Shown: positions 8,264-16,054 of the stretch, in pieces
Numbering within the stretch: position 1 is the first letter of the stretch
Layout of the letters: every line of letters begins with the position of its first letter
Assembly: GCA_016932385.1 (NCBI GenBank)
Contig: JAFGCY010000064.1
Coordinates: 1-37,897, forward strand
Source of the DNA: a bacterium
GTDB lineage: Bacteria; 4484-113; JAFGCY01
Length of the DNA stretch: 37,897 nucleotides
Direction: 5' to 3'
The notes under the pieces: model-generated
The model's database searches: none
Told to the model about the DNA's origin: nothing
What the model saw: only the letters and a program-made list of their open reading frames with translations
Program-made: the position numbers and the translations under genes

Positions 8264-9058
8264 TTATCGCGAGTGTGTTTTCCACCGGAACAACAGGCGG
8301 CTGAGCATGATAAACAGCAAGTCAGTCAACAGCCCGAGGATGCCGATGATCAGCATCGCCGCGAAGATTTTCGGCACCAGCAGATAGCGCTGGGCTCTCA
8401 AGATGAAGTAACCGATGCCGTTACTGGCCCCGACCAGTTCCGCCACCACCAAATAGGTCCAGGCCCAGCCGATGCAGATCCGGTAGCTGTCGAAGATCTG
8501 CGGCGCACTGGCGGGTAGCAGCACGCGCAGGACCAGGTCGTAACGCGGAGCACCGAGCATCCGAGCCGCCTCGTAGTACTCGGGCGGTACGTTCTTGGCG
8601 GCATCCTCGATCATCAGCACCAGCTGGAAAAACGCGCCCAGGAAGATGATGCTCATCTTCTGCGGGTCGCCGCTACCGAACCATAACAAGGTCAAGGGGA
8701 CGAAAACCGGCACGGGCAGGTAGCGGATAAAGCCCATGAAGGGCGCGAAGGTCTGGCTGGCATGCTTGTTATAGCCCATCAACATGCCCAACGGCGTCGC
8801 CAGGATCACAGCCAGCAGGAAACCCGCCAGCACGCGGAATACGCTGACCAGGATGTCCTTGTGGATCTTGTCCTCCACGAACATCTCGACCAGCGTCTGG
8901 GGCAGCTTCTCCAACGGCGGCAGGAAGATCGGCTTGACGTGGTAGACATGCACCGCGCAGATCCAGGCGCCGGCCAGCACCAAAAACGGGATTGCGCCCA
9001 GCAGCACGTTGCGTGCAACCAGCTGCCAATTAACCGGTTTGCGCTTCTGCTCAGCCAT
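8264..9058 (-). CDS. ABC transporter permease, NitT/TauT (SsuC) family
   Basis: This 264-aa inner-membrane protein has about six transmembrane helices. The conserved cytoplasmic EAA loop, which couples to the ATPase, is EYYEAARMLGAPRYDLVLRVLLP (in parts EAARMLGAP and RVLLPASAPQIF). Length and pattern match the permeases of sulfonate, taurine, nitrate and thiamine-precursor importers (SsuC, TauC, NrtB, ThiX). The substrate cannot be told from sequence. Its ATG (9058) lies inside the ATPase gene, giving an 8-base overlap and hence translational coupling. It should form a homodimeric channel with the ATPase at 9051-9860 and receive substrate from the lipoprotein at 14767-15843. It is separated from that lipoprotein by three non-transport genes, which is unusual. 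Confidence 0.9.
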   Translation of the reverse strand: MAEQKRKPVNWQLVARNVLLGAIPFLVLAGAWICAVHVYHVKPIFLPPLEKLPQTLVEMFVEDKIHKDILVSVFRVLAGFLLAVILATPLGMLMGYNKHASQTFAPFMGFIRYLPVPVFVPLTLLWFGSGDPQKMSIIFLGAFFQLVLMIEDAAKNVPPEYYEAARMLGAPRYDLVLRVLLPASAPQIFDSYRICIGWAWTYLVVAELVGASNGIGYFILRAQRYLLVPKIFAAMLIIGILGLLTDLLFIMLSRLLFRWKTHSR

Positions 9059-9860
9059 TGCGTTCCTCGATCAGGCGCTTGTACGTTTCATCGCGCAGCA
9101 GATGGAAGATGTGGTGCCGCAACAGAATGAACTCGGCCCGATTCCGCATCGCCGTTGTCCGCGGCCGTTCCAGATCCACATTCATTTCATGGATGATCCT
9201 CGCGGGCCGGGCTGAGCAGATAAAAATGCGATCCGCCAGGAAAATCGCTTCCTCGATGTCATGAGTCACGAACAAGACGGTCATTTTGTTGGTTTCCCAC
9301 AACTCGAGCAGATGCTCCTGCATCAAGATTCTGGTCTGGGAATCCAGCGCGCCAAAGGGCTCGTCCATCAGCAGGATGCGCGGCTCGGTCACCAGCGCGC
9401 TGGCCAACGCCACGCGTTGCTTCATCCCCCCCGAGAGCCGGTTGATATACGAGCGCGTGAACTCGCCTAAGCCGACCTTATCCGCGTACTCACGTGCGCG
9501 GCTGAGGTGCTCCCGTTTGGCGTATTTGCGCGAGTATTTCAAACCGAAGGCGATATTACGTTCCACCGTCAGCCAGGGAAACGAGGTGTAGGCCTGGAAA
9601 ACCATGCCGCAATGCGGATTGGGGCCGCTGACCGGCTCGTCCAGCACCAGGACCTTGCCGCTGCTCGGACGCTCCAAGCCAGCGATAATCCTGATCAGCG
9701 TGCTTTTCCCACAGCCGCTCGGGCCGAGGATGACGCAGAATTGGCCTTCCGCGAAATCCGCATTGATCCGGGTCAGGGCCGCCACCGATCCGCGTGCCGC
9801 GGGGAACGTCTTCTCCAGAGCTCGAATCCGCACGGCAATTGCTGAAGCTCTATTTGGCAT
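9051..9860 (-). CDS. ABC transporter ATP-binding protein, NitT/TauT (SsuB/TauB) family
   Basis: A 269-aa ATPase with every canonical motif: Walker A GPSGCGKST, Q-loop VFQAYTSFPWLTV, signature LSGGMKQRVALASAL, Walker B RILLMDEPFGALD, and the switch histidine in FVTHDIEEAIFLADR. The 'SFPWLTVERNI' stretch is characteristic of the nitrate/sulfonate/taurine importer group. It should energise the permease encoded immediately downstream. Translation starts at an ATG only 2 bases after the stop codon of the CHAT protease gene, so the two are likely coupled. This ties the importer to the protease more firmly than neighbourhood alone would. All catalytic residues look intact. Confidence 0.93.
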   Translation of the reverse strand: MPNRASAIAVRIRALEKTFPAARGSVAALTRINADFAEGQFCVILGPSGCGKSTLIRIIAGLERPSSGKVLVLDEPVSGPNPHCGMVFQAYTSFPWLTVERNIAFGLKYSRKYAKREHLSRAREYADKVGLGEFTRSYINRLSGGMKQRVALASALVTEPRILLMDEPFGALDSQTRILMQEHLLELWETNKMTVLFVTHDIEEAIFLADRIFICSARPARIIHEMNVDLERPRTTAMRNRAEFILLRHHIFHLLRDETYKRLIEERNG

Positions 9861-9862
9861 AA

Positions 9863-11245
9863 CTAGTTGCTGATCAACCTGATTGTTGAATTGCCCACCA
9901 GCTGGTAGAGCAGATAGGCCGGATTGCAGGGCAGATCACAGTCTGTTTGCTTCTCGATCGCCAGCAGGTACTCGCGCAATTCGTTGCGCGCCTGGTGTAA
10001 GGCAAAACCGACGGTATTCATCGTTTCACCGAAGGTCTCAGTCGCCTTGGTATAAAATTCGCCCCAGAATTTCTTGCTGATCAACGGATCATCCTGCACA
10101 GGCAAAACGGACAGCAGGCACCCCATCGCCGCGTACTTAGTCATCAGCATGGAGGTGATATTCCGCATATCGATCCAGGCCCCCATCCCGTGCGCCGAGT
10201 TGCAGCCGTCCAGGACAAGTAACGAATCATTGATAAACGAGCTGAGCTTTGATTCCGTCAGGCATTGATCCTCGTCATCGTCAATGCTGAGGAAACGCTT
10301 GGATCCATAATGGCCCGAGAAGTGCACGAGACGATTGATCTGTTCGATCCGCTGATCCGCAACATCAACCAGCACTCCCTGCTTGTGGCGATGCGTCAGG
10401 TTTCTCACCGTGCGATCCAACTCGGCATCATTGCAAACCTTGTGTACCTCCATCACCCGTGACCCGGACTTCCGGCCGTACTCCAGCTTATTGGTCAAGA
10501 CATCGCTGATGTATTCCAGGATTTCCGTGTTGTATTGCAGCTTCCTGGCCGCATCGACAATCAGCGCGTGCGGCCGATAGGCGTCAGGCATGTGCCGGTC
10601 GATATCCCGGATGTCCATGACCGTTTTCGCCACCTCCGAGCTGGAAAGCTGGAGGTAACCCAAGGCGCATTTCTCGCACAAGGTTGGCTGGCCTCGCACG
10701 GCCTTCATCCAATACCAGGGGATTGTGAAGTCGTTCGTCACAATCGTCACGTGCCGCGGGTTCTTGCGGTGCCGGGATAACAGGATTTCCTCCAGCCACC
10801 GTTTAATGGGATTGTCAGCCTTCTTGGCATCGACCAACAGCTGGAAGACATAGCTACCCAGCTCGTCAATGATGTCGGAAATCTCCGCCTGTTTGTCCCG
10901 GTGAAATAGAAACGGCTGGTCCTGGACTCCCGCTTGATCGTCATAGTACAGGTGATAAAGCATCCGGAGCTTGCGGCGGATCAAGTTGCGCGTCGCCCGG
11001 TTGTCCTTGAGCTCGAATTTCTGCAAAGTCGTGTGGGTGGTGCTCTTGGCCGGATCCAGCACGCAAGCCACCAGGACATCATTGCTGACGTTCAGCAGCC
11101 CATACTTATCGAGGTCCTCGAACAACGAGTGCCGGTCACTGCTGCCTTTGAGCATTCCCCCCTTGATCGCGCTGACCATCAAGCCTCTGACCAGATCCTG
11201 GCTGTTTAAAACCAATAGCTGTAAAAACACATTGTTCTCATCCAT
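9863..11245 (-). CDS. CHAT-domain (caspase-like) protease
   Basis: A 460-aa protein. The C-terminal third reads LVHFSGHYGSKRFLSI, then about 35 residues on LLVLDGCNSAHGMGAWIDMRN. This is the His-Gly and Cys motif pair of CHAT proteases (clan CD, caspase fold), with likely catalytic His312 and Cys348. After the Cys, FWGEFYTKATETFGETMNTVGFALHQARNEL matches the typical helix in which such proteins end. The first 270 residues are unassigned and include a CEKC pair near the middle (ALGYLQ context). CHAT proteases act in gasdermin activation, in the type III-E CRISPR-associated TPR-CHAT protease, and in other bacterial conflict systems. The ATG at 11245 has a GAGGCGG ribosome site. Adjacent partners are the KGGSGRT ATPase upstream and the ABC ATPase 2 bases downstream. 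The domain call rests on motifs only. Confidence 0.75.
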   Translation of the reverse strand: MDENNVFLQLLVLNSQDLVRGLMVSAIKGGMLKGSSDRHSLFEDLDKYGLLNVSNDVLVACVLDPAKSTTHTTLQKFELKDNRATRNLIRRKLRMLYHLYYDDQAGVQDQPFLFHRDKQAEISDIIDELGSYVFQLLVDAKKADNPIKRWLEEILLSRHRKNPRHVTIVTNDFTIPWYWMKAVRGQPTLCEKCALGYLQLSSSEVAKTVMDIRDIDRHMPDAYRPHALIVDAARKLQYNTEILEYISDVLTNKLEYGRKSGSRVMEVHKVCNDAELDRTVRNLTHRHKQGVLVDVADQRIEQINRLVHFSGHYGSKRFLSIDDDEDQCLTESKLSSFINDSLLVLDGCNSAHGMGAWIDMRNITSMLMTKYAAMGCLLSVLPVQDDPLISKKFWGEFYTKATETFGETMNTVGFALHQARNELREYLLAIEKQTDCDLPCNPAYLLYQLVGNSTIRLISN

Positions 11246-11271
11246 ATCCGCCTCTCGTAATCGACAAGCGC

Positions 11272-12222
11272 CTATGCGGGATGCAACCGGGTGAGCGCTT
11301 CGGCAATGTCGTAGTAATCCTTGGCCGCCTGTTCCTGTCCCGCTACGGCGTCATAGACAATCACGCGCTCGCCGCCCTTCAGCGTTAAGCTCTCATGCAC
11401 GCAAATCCGCGGTTGCGAATTCCAGAAATAACACGGTACCGCCGTCGAATCATGTTGATCACCACCCTCGGCGCAGAATTCAGTTAACCCGTTGAGACGA
11501 GGGACCTGTTCGACAGAAGCAATCAGGCTCGGTAATCCCGGCGAGCCATCGCGATAAACATTGGTATTGTCTCCGAGCAGGGGCACGACCGTCGGAATCA
11601 GATAAAAGTTGTAATCGGTTGCGTCGTCGCGCCACATCGTGGCGGTCTTGACCGTGCCCTCCACATGCTGGTGCGTCAACCGGAAGAACATCAACACGAC
11701 ATCCGACAGCGCCAAAGCCACGTCCGCCATCGAGCGCTTACCGGATTCCCCGTCCAGCAGCACATAATCGTAGCCCATCAACTCGAGGATATCCAGGCAT
11801 TCGGCCAGCATGTAACGATGAAACTGCCCCACGCTGAATCCGCGGCCCGGATCGGGCTTGGCCGGGTAGAGCACCAGGTCCTTGCGGCAGTTATCTTTGG
11901 CAAAATCGAATTTCAGAAAATCAGCCATGAATTCGTGCTCGATCGACAGACCGTGATTCATCACATAATCTTTGGCGTCACCCTCCGAATCAAAGAAGTC
12001 CTGAATGCAGTTGTGATTCTCCAGCTGGTTGCTGTTCACGCCGAACGGCTTATGCGTGCCAGCCGAGAACACATCCAGGTCGAATATCGCCACCTTGCGA
12101 TTGAGCGCTTTCGTGATCGAGCCGATGTTGTCCTGGCATGACGCGAGCGCCGCCGCGATGTTGGCCGTCGCGACGGTTCGACCCGATCCGCCCTTGTACG
12201 AAAAGCAAGCAATTATCTTCAC
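11272..12222 (-). CDS. ParA/MinD-like ATPase with KGGSGRT variant Walker A
   Basis: A 316-aa P-loop ATPase starting at a GTG with an AGGAGG ribosome site. The deviant Walker A is YKGGSGRT: the MinD/ParA signature lysine (Lys10) is kept, but the P-loop lysine before Thr16 is arginine (Arg15). Switch I is AIFDLDVFSAG (Asp48, Asp50). Walker B is YDYVLLDGESG (Asp157), followed by LSDVVLMFFRLTHQHVEGT, which resembles the 'N-x-Q-x3-G' region of the KGGVGR-motif variant subfamily. That subfamily recurs beside CHAT, TIR and other effector domains in bacterial conflict loci and is not a normal chromosome-partitioning ParA. There is no ParB or MinE nearby. It probably provides an NTP-dependent switch or membrane-recruitment step for the CHAT protease encoded next. 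Whether the Arg form hydrolyses ATP is unknown. Confidence 0.85.
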   Translation of the reverse strand: MKIIACFSYKGGSGRTVATANIAAALASCQDNIGSITKALNRKVAIFDLDVFSAGTHKPFGVNSNQLENHNCIQDFFDSEGDAKDYVMNHGLSIEHEFMADFLKFDFAKDNCRKDLVLYPAKPDPGRGFSVGQFHRYMLAECLDILELMGYDYVLLDGESGKRSMADVALALSDVVLMFFRLTHQHVEGTVKTATMWRDDATDYNFYLIPTVVPLLGDNTNVYRDGSPGLPSLIASVEQVPRLNGLTEFCAEGGDQHDSTAVPCYFWNSQPRICVHESLTLKGGERVIVYDAVAGQEQAAKDYYDIAEALTRLHPA

Positions 12223-12239
12223 AATTCCGCCTCCTGAGC

Positions 12240-14675
12240 TTACTGGTTCGCCTTGCGCCGGATTATCCCGTCGATCGACTGGATTTCCTCCAGCAAAGCA
12301 GTCTTGTTCTCGGTAATAAACTGGGTCAGTCTTAGCTTTTCCCCGGGCTTAAGAAAGGAAACCAGCACATTTCGCAACAGCTCCTCGCGAACGTTCTCCT
12401 CAGTCCAAAGCCCTTCGGATTCGTGCATCCGCTTCAAGTTTTCGCCAACTATCTCATCTTTCAAAATTTCCGACCAGCGAGCCTTGTACTCCTTCTTGAG
12501 TGCCGCCTTAGAGCTGCTGTCGTCGGTGTTCTCAAGATAGGCACTGCGATAATTGAAGAGAATTGACGCCTTCTGTTTAATTAAGTCCTTAACCTGCTTG
12601 CCAGACAATTCTTCCACAAACTCGTCCACTTCGCCTCTTAGCCATCCGTGGACTATCTCGTTCAACCAGGCCGGTTCCTCGATCCACGTGGGCAGGGCAC
12701 TCACTGGCGCTTGGGGCTTGGCTTCCGCCGCGGGCTTGACCAGGCTGCCGGCCCAGTTCTGGACCTGCTTGGCCAGGTCGTCCATCACCGTCGACATCAA
12801 CGGCGCCACCAGCGCCTCGGCCAGCGACTTCGTAAGTGTGTCCTTGATCCGGTTCTGGATGACATCCACGCTGCCGCGCCCCAGGTAGTCCTCGTATTCA
12901 TCCAGCAGGTCGCTGAGAACAAGCATTGCCAGGATCGTCCGCTGAGTCGCGTAGAGCACATATGGCCCGCCGTCCATGAACGACCATAAGCGCCTGTCCG
13001 TTTCGACGCTACGCATACCCCATTTGCTGCCGCTGATTTCAGCGTAAAGGTTGGCCGATCCTAAAGCGCTCCGATCTGGCTTGAAATCGTGAATGACAGC
13101 CGGATGCCGATTGACTAATGCGTCATACTCGCTTTCAACAATTTCTAGTGCTTCATTAATAAAGGCTTTAAACCCCGCGCTTTCGCGGTGTTTGGCACTT
13201 TGGATAATTCGCAGAATTACGCCAGCTATACCGCGGAATACTAAACCTACACAAGCATCATCAATCAGCAATATATCCAGCGAACTGCCGAAGCTATACT
13301 TGCGCTGGAGAGACCGCGCGAGATCGCCATGCAGAGTATTATCCAAACCAGAAGCTATGACGTCCTCTTGCATAATCTTATGTGTACTTTTAATCAGCTG
13401 AAGCGTATCATCCACATCAAGATTGGCAATTGTCATTGATCGCACAGCCAACAGGTGAGATAGATAGAATACTTGTTGAACGTGAGGAGCGATCTCTTCA
13501 TCAATCTTGCGATTCAACTCCTTTTCCTGCGGTACACCTTCCTTAAGGTATTCAGTTTCGAGGCTGTGCACCTGGTTAACGATCTCCGCTAGATCCAGCC
13601 CATATTTATCTTTGAACGAGCTGCCGAGGCCGCCGGAGCCATCACCGGCGAGATATTGGCCCAGCATATCGTTAGTCCAAATAAAAGCTTCGCTAGCACG
13701 TAGCCTTAACCACTCAACCTGAGTTTGGATACTTCTGACTAGCTCTGATTTCTCCTTGCCGAGAGCAGTGTTACTAAGAATCTCACTTAAGTAGCTGTCA
13801 CTCCACCTCTTCAGGTCTTCGATCGTTTCCATGACACTGTAGGTGTAGAATAGGCGATCAAACTTATCAACAACCTTCGGAATACTCGTATCTTGCTTTG
13901 ATATTTCCTCTCGATCAATCTGGACTAAAACATCAGAATGCTCATTGCAAAGTTTGGCCGTATCCGGATCGGGCGCAAAGCCAACAAAGCTACCATCCCC
14001 CCCTCCCGATCTAACCATGCATTGCTTCGCATATGTTAATCCGTAATCGATTACAAATAAGCACAATTCGTGCAGATTCTCACATTCTATTCCTTCCAGC
14101 TTCCCAGCTAACACATCCTTAATATCCTTGTCGTCATCAATGAAGTGTTGCTTCGGATAGCTGTTGAGGATGGCATCAATCTCCACGCAGGCATAAGACA
14201 AGAAAGAGATTGTCAGCATAGCTGCGTCTATATTCTGGCCAGTCTTCGCTGATTTTCCCTTTTCTCTGTAGTATGCGTAGGGATCTCCCACAAAGAACAG
14301 TGCCTGGTTTTCTGGCTCGCTATATAGCTGATAAGGCGCATTGAATAGATTGCGCAACACGCGTTTCGTCAGAACAAACAGGACATCATTCACAATCTGC
14401 TGTTCTTTTTGCGCGTCATAATCCCTGAATCTCTGAAGCTGATTATGTCTGAGAAGTAGATTACGACCGGAAACAATTGCTATGCCAAATTCCGCGTCTT
14501 GGACAGTACCGCTTTTAATTTCTTCTTTGGCGTCCTCAACGACGATTTTCCCCGGCTTCAATTCGCTCCCATCACTGCTCAGCGCGTCCTTCAGCGCCAT
14601 CTCCAGCAGCGCGTTGATGGCGGCATTCATGCGCGCGAAGATATCCTGGCGGATCCTCTCAACCTCAATTGCCAT
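12240..14675 (-). CDS. Large orphan soluble protein in the ABC/CHAT operon
   Basis: I do not recognise this 811-aa protein. It begins MAIEVERIRQDIFARMNAAINALLEMALKDAL and is predicted to be mostly helical and acidic, with no signal peptide, clear membrane helix, P-loop or nuclease motif. One hydrophobic stretch (LDILLIDDACVGLVFRGIAGVILRII, about residues 470-495) is probably buried core. A low-complexity Pro/Ala linker (KPAAEAKPQAPVSALP, near 655-670) separates an N-terminal block of about 650 residues from a C-terminal helical block. Its stop lies 17 bases before the KGGSGRT ATPase start. The central part is much less GC-rich than the binding-protein gene upstream. Large helical size and position beside ATPase and CHAT suggest a scaffold or sensor, but that is only inference. 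Confidence 0.75.
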   Translation of the reverse strand: MAIEVERIRQDIFARMNAAINALLEMALKDALSSDGSELKPGKIVVEDAKEEIKSGTVQDAEFGIAIVSGRNLLLRHNQLQRFRDYDAQKEQQIVNDVLFVLTKRVLRNLFNAPYQLYSEPENQALFFVGDPYAYYREKGKSAKTGQNIDAAMLTISFLSYACVEIDAILNSYPKQHFIDDDKDIKDVLAGKLEGIECENLHELCLFVIDYGLTYAKQCMVRSGGGDGSFVGFAPDPDTAKLCNEHSDVLVQIDREEISKQDTSIPKVVDKFDRLFYTYSVMETIEDLKRWSDSYLSEILSNTALGKEKSELVRSIQTQVEWLRLRASEAFIWTNDMLGQYLAGDGSGGLGSSFKDKYGLDLAEIVNQVHSLETEYLKEGVPQEKELNRKIDEEIAPHVQQVFYLSHLLAVRSMTIANLDVDDTLQLIKSTHKIMQEDVIASGLDNTLHGDLARSLQRKYSFGSSLDILLIDDACVGLVFRGIAGVILRIIQSAKHRESAGFKAFINEALEIVESEYDALVNRHPAVIHDFKPDRSALGSANLYAEISGSKWGMRSVETDRRLWSFMDGGPYVLYATQRTILAMLVLSDLLDEYEDYLGRGSVDVIQNRIKDTLTKSLAEALVAPLMSTVMDDLAKQVQNWAGSLVKPAAEAKPQAPVSALPTWIEEPAWLNEIVHGWLRGEVDEFVEELSGKQVKDLIKQKASILFNYRSAYLENTDDSSSKAALKKEYKARWSEILKDEIVGENLKRMHESEGLWTEENVREELLRNVLVSFLKPGEKLRLTQFITENKTALLEEIQSIDGIIRRKANQ

Positions 14676-14766
14676 GAGTCACGGCCCCCTACGGTTTTCG
14701 GCCACGAACCGGCGGCGGCTTACCTGTCCAGCCCCGTCCGATTCTCAAGCTGTACTTAGATTTAGT

Positions 14767-15843
14767 TTATTCCGCGAGGTCGGCGGCCAGCTTGTCCATC
14801 ACGACGTAGTTAATCAGGTCCGCCGGTGCCACGGGCTGGTCGATGATGCCGTTCTCGCTGAATATCCGATTAAAGTCCTCGGTGAGCTGGATCGCGATCT
14901 CGCCCGGCTGCGCCGTCGTGCCGATCACGCGCAACGCTTCCTTGACGTCGGCGATCTTGGCGCCTTCGATGATCGCCGTGAAGGTCTCCACATCCAGCCC
15001 GTAATCCTCCGCCATCAGGGCGTAGGACTCTTCTTTGTTTTCATGCATGTAGGCGACGGCCTTGTCCCAGGCCTTCATCGCGCGGTAGATGTTGTCCGCT
15101 TTCTGATCGATCCAGCTGCCGCTGGCGGTCACGATGCCGAGGATCTTCTCCGGCACGTCGCGCGTCGAGGCCAGCACATGGCCGGGCCGCGTGTCCAGCG
15201 CCATCGTCACGTCGGGCTCCCAGGACACCGCGACGTCGACCTGCTCCGTGGCGAACATAATCGCCGCCTGGCCCGGCTCGTCCGCCGGCACCAACTCGAT
15301 ATCGCTCTTCTTCATGCCGTGCTGGTCCAGGAGGTACAGCAAGAACGCCTCCGAGGGGCTGCCCTCGGCATAGGCGACCTTCTGCCCGCGCAGGTCGGCC
15401 ACGCTCTGGTACTTGTCGGTCGCGATGATCGCGTCCCCGCCGTAGGACATATCCGACTGGCCGACGATGACCATGTCCATCCCCCGCGACTTGGCGATCA
15501 GCACCGAGTCCAGCGTGATGCCGATCAGATCCATCTCGCCGTTTTGCAGTTGCACCCGCCGGCCGTTGGTGTCATGAGAGATCTCGGCCTTGATGATCAC
15601 GCCTTCTTCCTTGTCGAAGCCCTTGTGATGGGCCAGGAAGAACGGGCCCAGGCCGGGCCAGTTCGGGATCGCCACGCGTACTTCGGGCAGGCTGGCACTG
15701 GTGTCCGCGCCAGTATTGCCATTGGCACTGGTCGTGGAATCACCGCCTGTTGTCTCAGTTCCATCCCCGCCGCTCGGACAACCGGCCACGAAAAACAGCA
15801 GCAACGCGATCGCTAGCAATGAATGAATCTTCAGGACCTGCAC
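14767..15843 (-). CDS. ABC transporter substrate-binding lipoprotein (NitT/TauT, SsuA/NMT1-like)
   Basis: A 358-aa lipoprotein. I place the start at the GTG at 15843 because GGAGGT sits seven bases upstream; an ATG eight codons further up lacks this. The signal peptide ends in a lipobox, VAGC, with Cys22 lipidated. The mature protein begins with a Ser/Thr/Gly linker and then VRVAIPNWPGLGPFFLAHHKGF, the typical first strand and helix of nitrate/sulfonate/taurine binding proteins; GEMDLIGITLDSVLIA and EQVDVAVSWEPDV follow at the usual positions. It should deliver an anionic or small organic solute to the permease at 8264-9058. It is the first gene of the run and has its own promoter-like site. 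The substrate cannot be read from sequence. Confidence 0.9.
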   Translation of the reverse strand: MQVLKIHSLLAIALLLFFVAGCPSGGDGTETTGGDSTTSANGNTGADTSASLPEVRVAIPNWPGLGPFFLAHHKGFDKEEGVIIKAEISHDTNGRRVQLQNGEMDLIGITLDSVLIAKSRGMDMVIVGQSDMSYGGDAIIATDKYQSVADLRGQKVAYAEGSPSEAFLLYLLDQHGMKKSDIELVPADEPGQAAIMFATEQVDVAVSWEPDVTMALDTRPGHVLASTRDVPEKILGIVTASGSWIDQKADNIYRAMKAWDKAVAYMHENKEESYALMAEDYGLDVETFTAIIEGAKIADVKEALRVIGTTAQPGEIAIQLTEDFNRIFSENGIIDQPVAPADLINYVVMDKLAADLAE

Positions 15844-15902
15844 TGGCCCACCTCCATCCTCATGCAACGTTAAATGCCTTCCACACAGGATCTATCGCGG
15901 TT

Positions 15903-15931
15903 ATCATACCACAATCAGTTAACCGAAGTAA
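15903..15931 (-). promoter_or_regulatory. Extended -10 promoter candidate for the ABC/CHAT operon
   Basis: On the minus strand, TATGAT (plus 15903-15908) is preceded by TG one base upstream, making an extended -10. A poor -35 (TTACTT, plus 15926-15931) lies 17 bases further up. The site is 60 bases upstream of the GTG of the binding-protein gene. The surrounding 15880-15960 stretch is AT-rich relative to the genes on either side. Confidence 0.4.
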
Positions 15932-16054
15932 CAGGTACTAATGTCCCTGAATTCCCCAATCGCCCGAAAAACAATTACTGGTAAGACAGGCTCAATTCGA
16001 TCAATCCGTCGCGCAAAAACCGGGTGCGGATACGCGGCCGGCAGCTGACCGGGG

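Larger units (their letters stand above)
4592..15843 (-). other. Candidate operon: NitT/TauT ABC importer interleaved with CHAT protease, variant MinD-like ATPase and three orphans
   Basis: Eight minus-strand genes follow each other with gaps of 91, 17, 26, 2, -8, 22 and 50 bases, starting with the binding-protein gene behind a promoter-like site at 15903-15931. The order is binding lipoprotein, 811-aa orphan, KGGSGRT ATPase, CHAT protease, ABC ATPase, ABC permease, 152-aa orphan, 1046-aa membrane orphan. The 2-base gap between the CHAT and ABC ATPase genes and the ATPase/permease overlap argue for co-translation. I see no internal terminator. That one transcript covers all eight genes is inferred from spacing, and the joint function is inferred from gene content. 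Confidence 0.75.
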
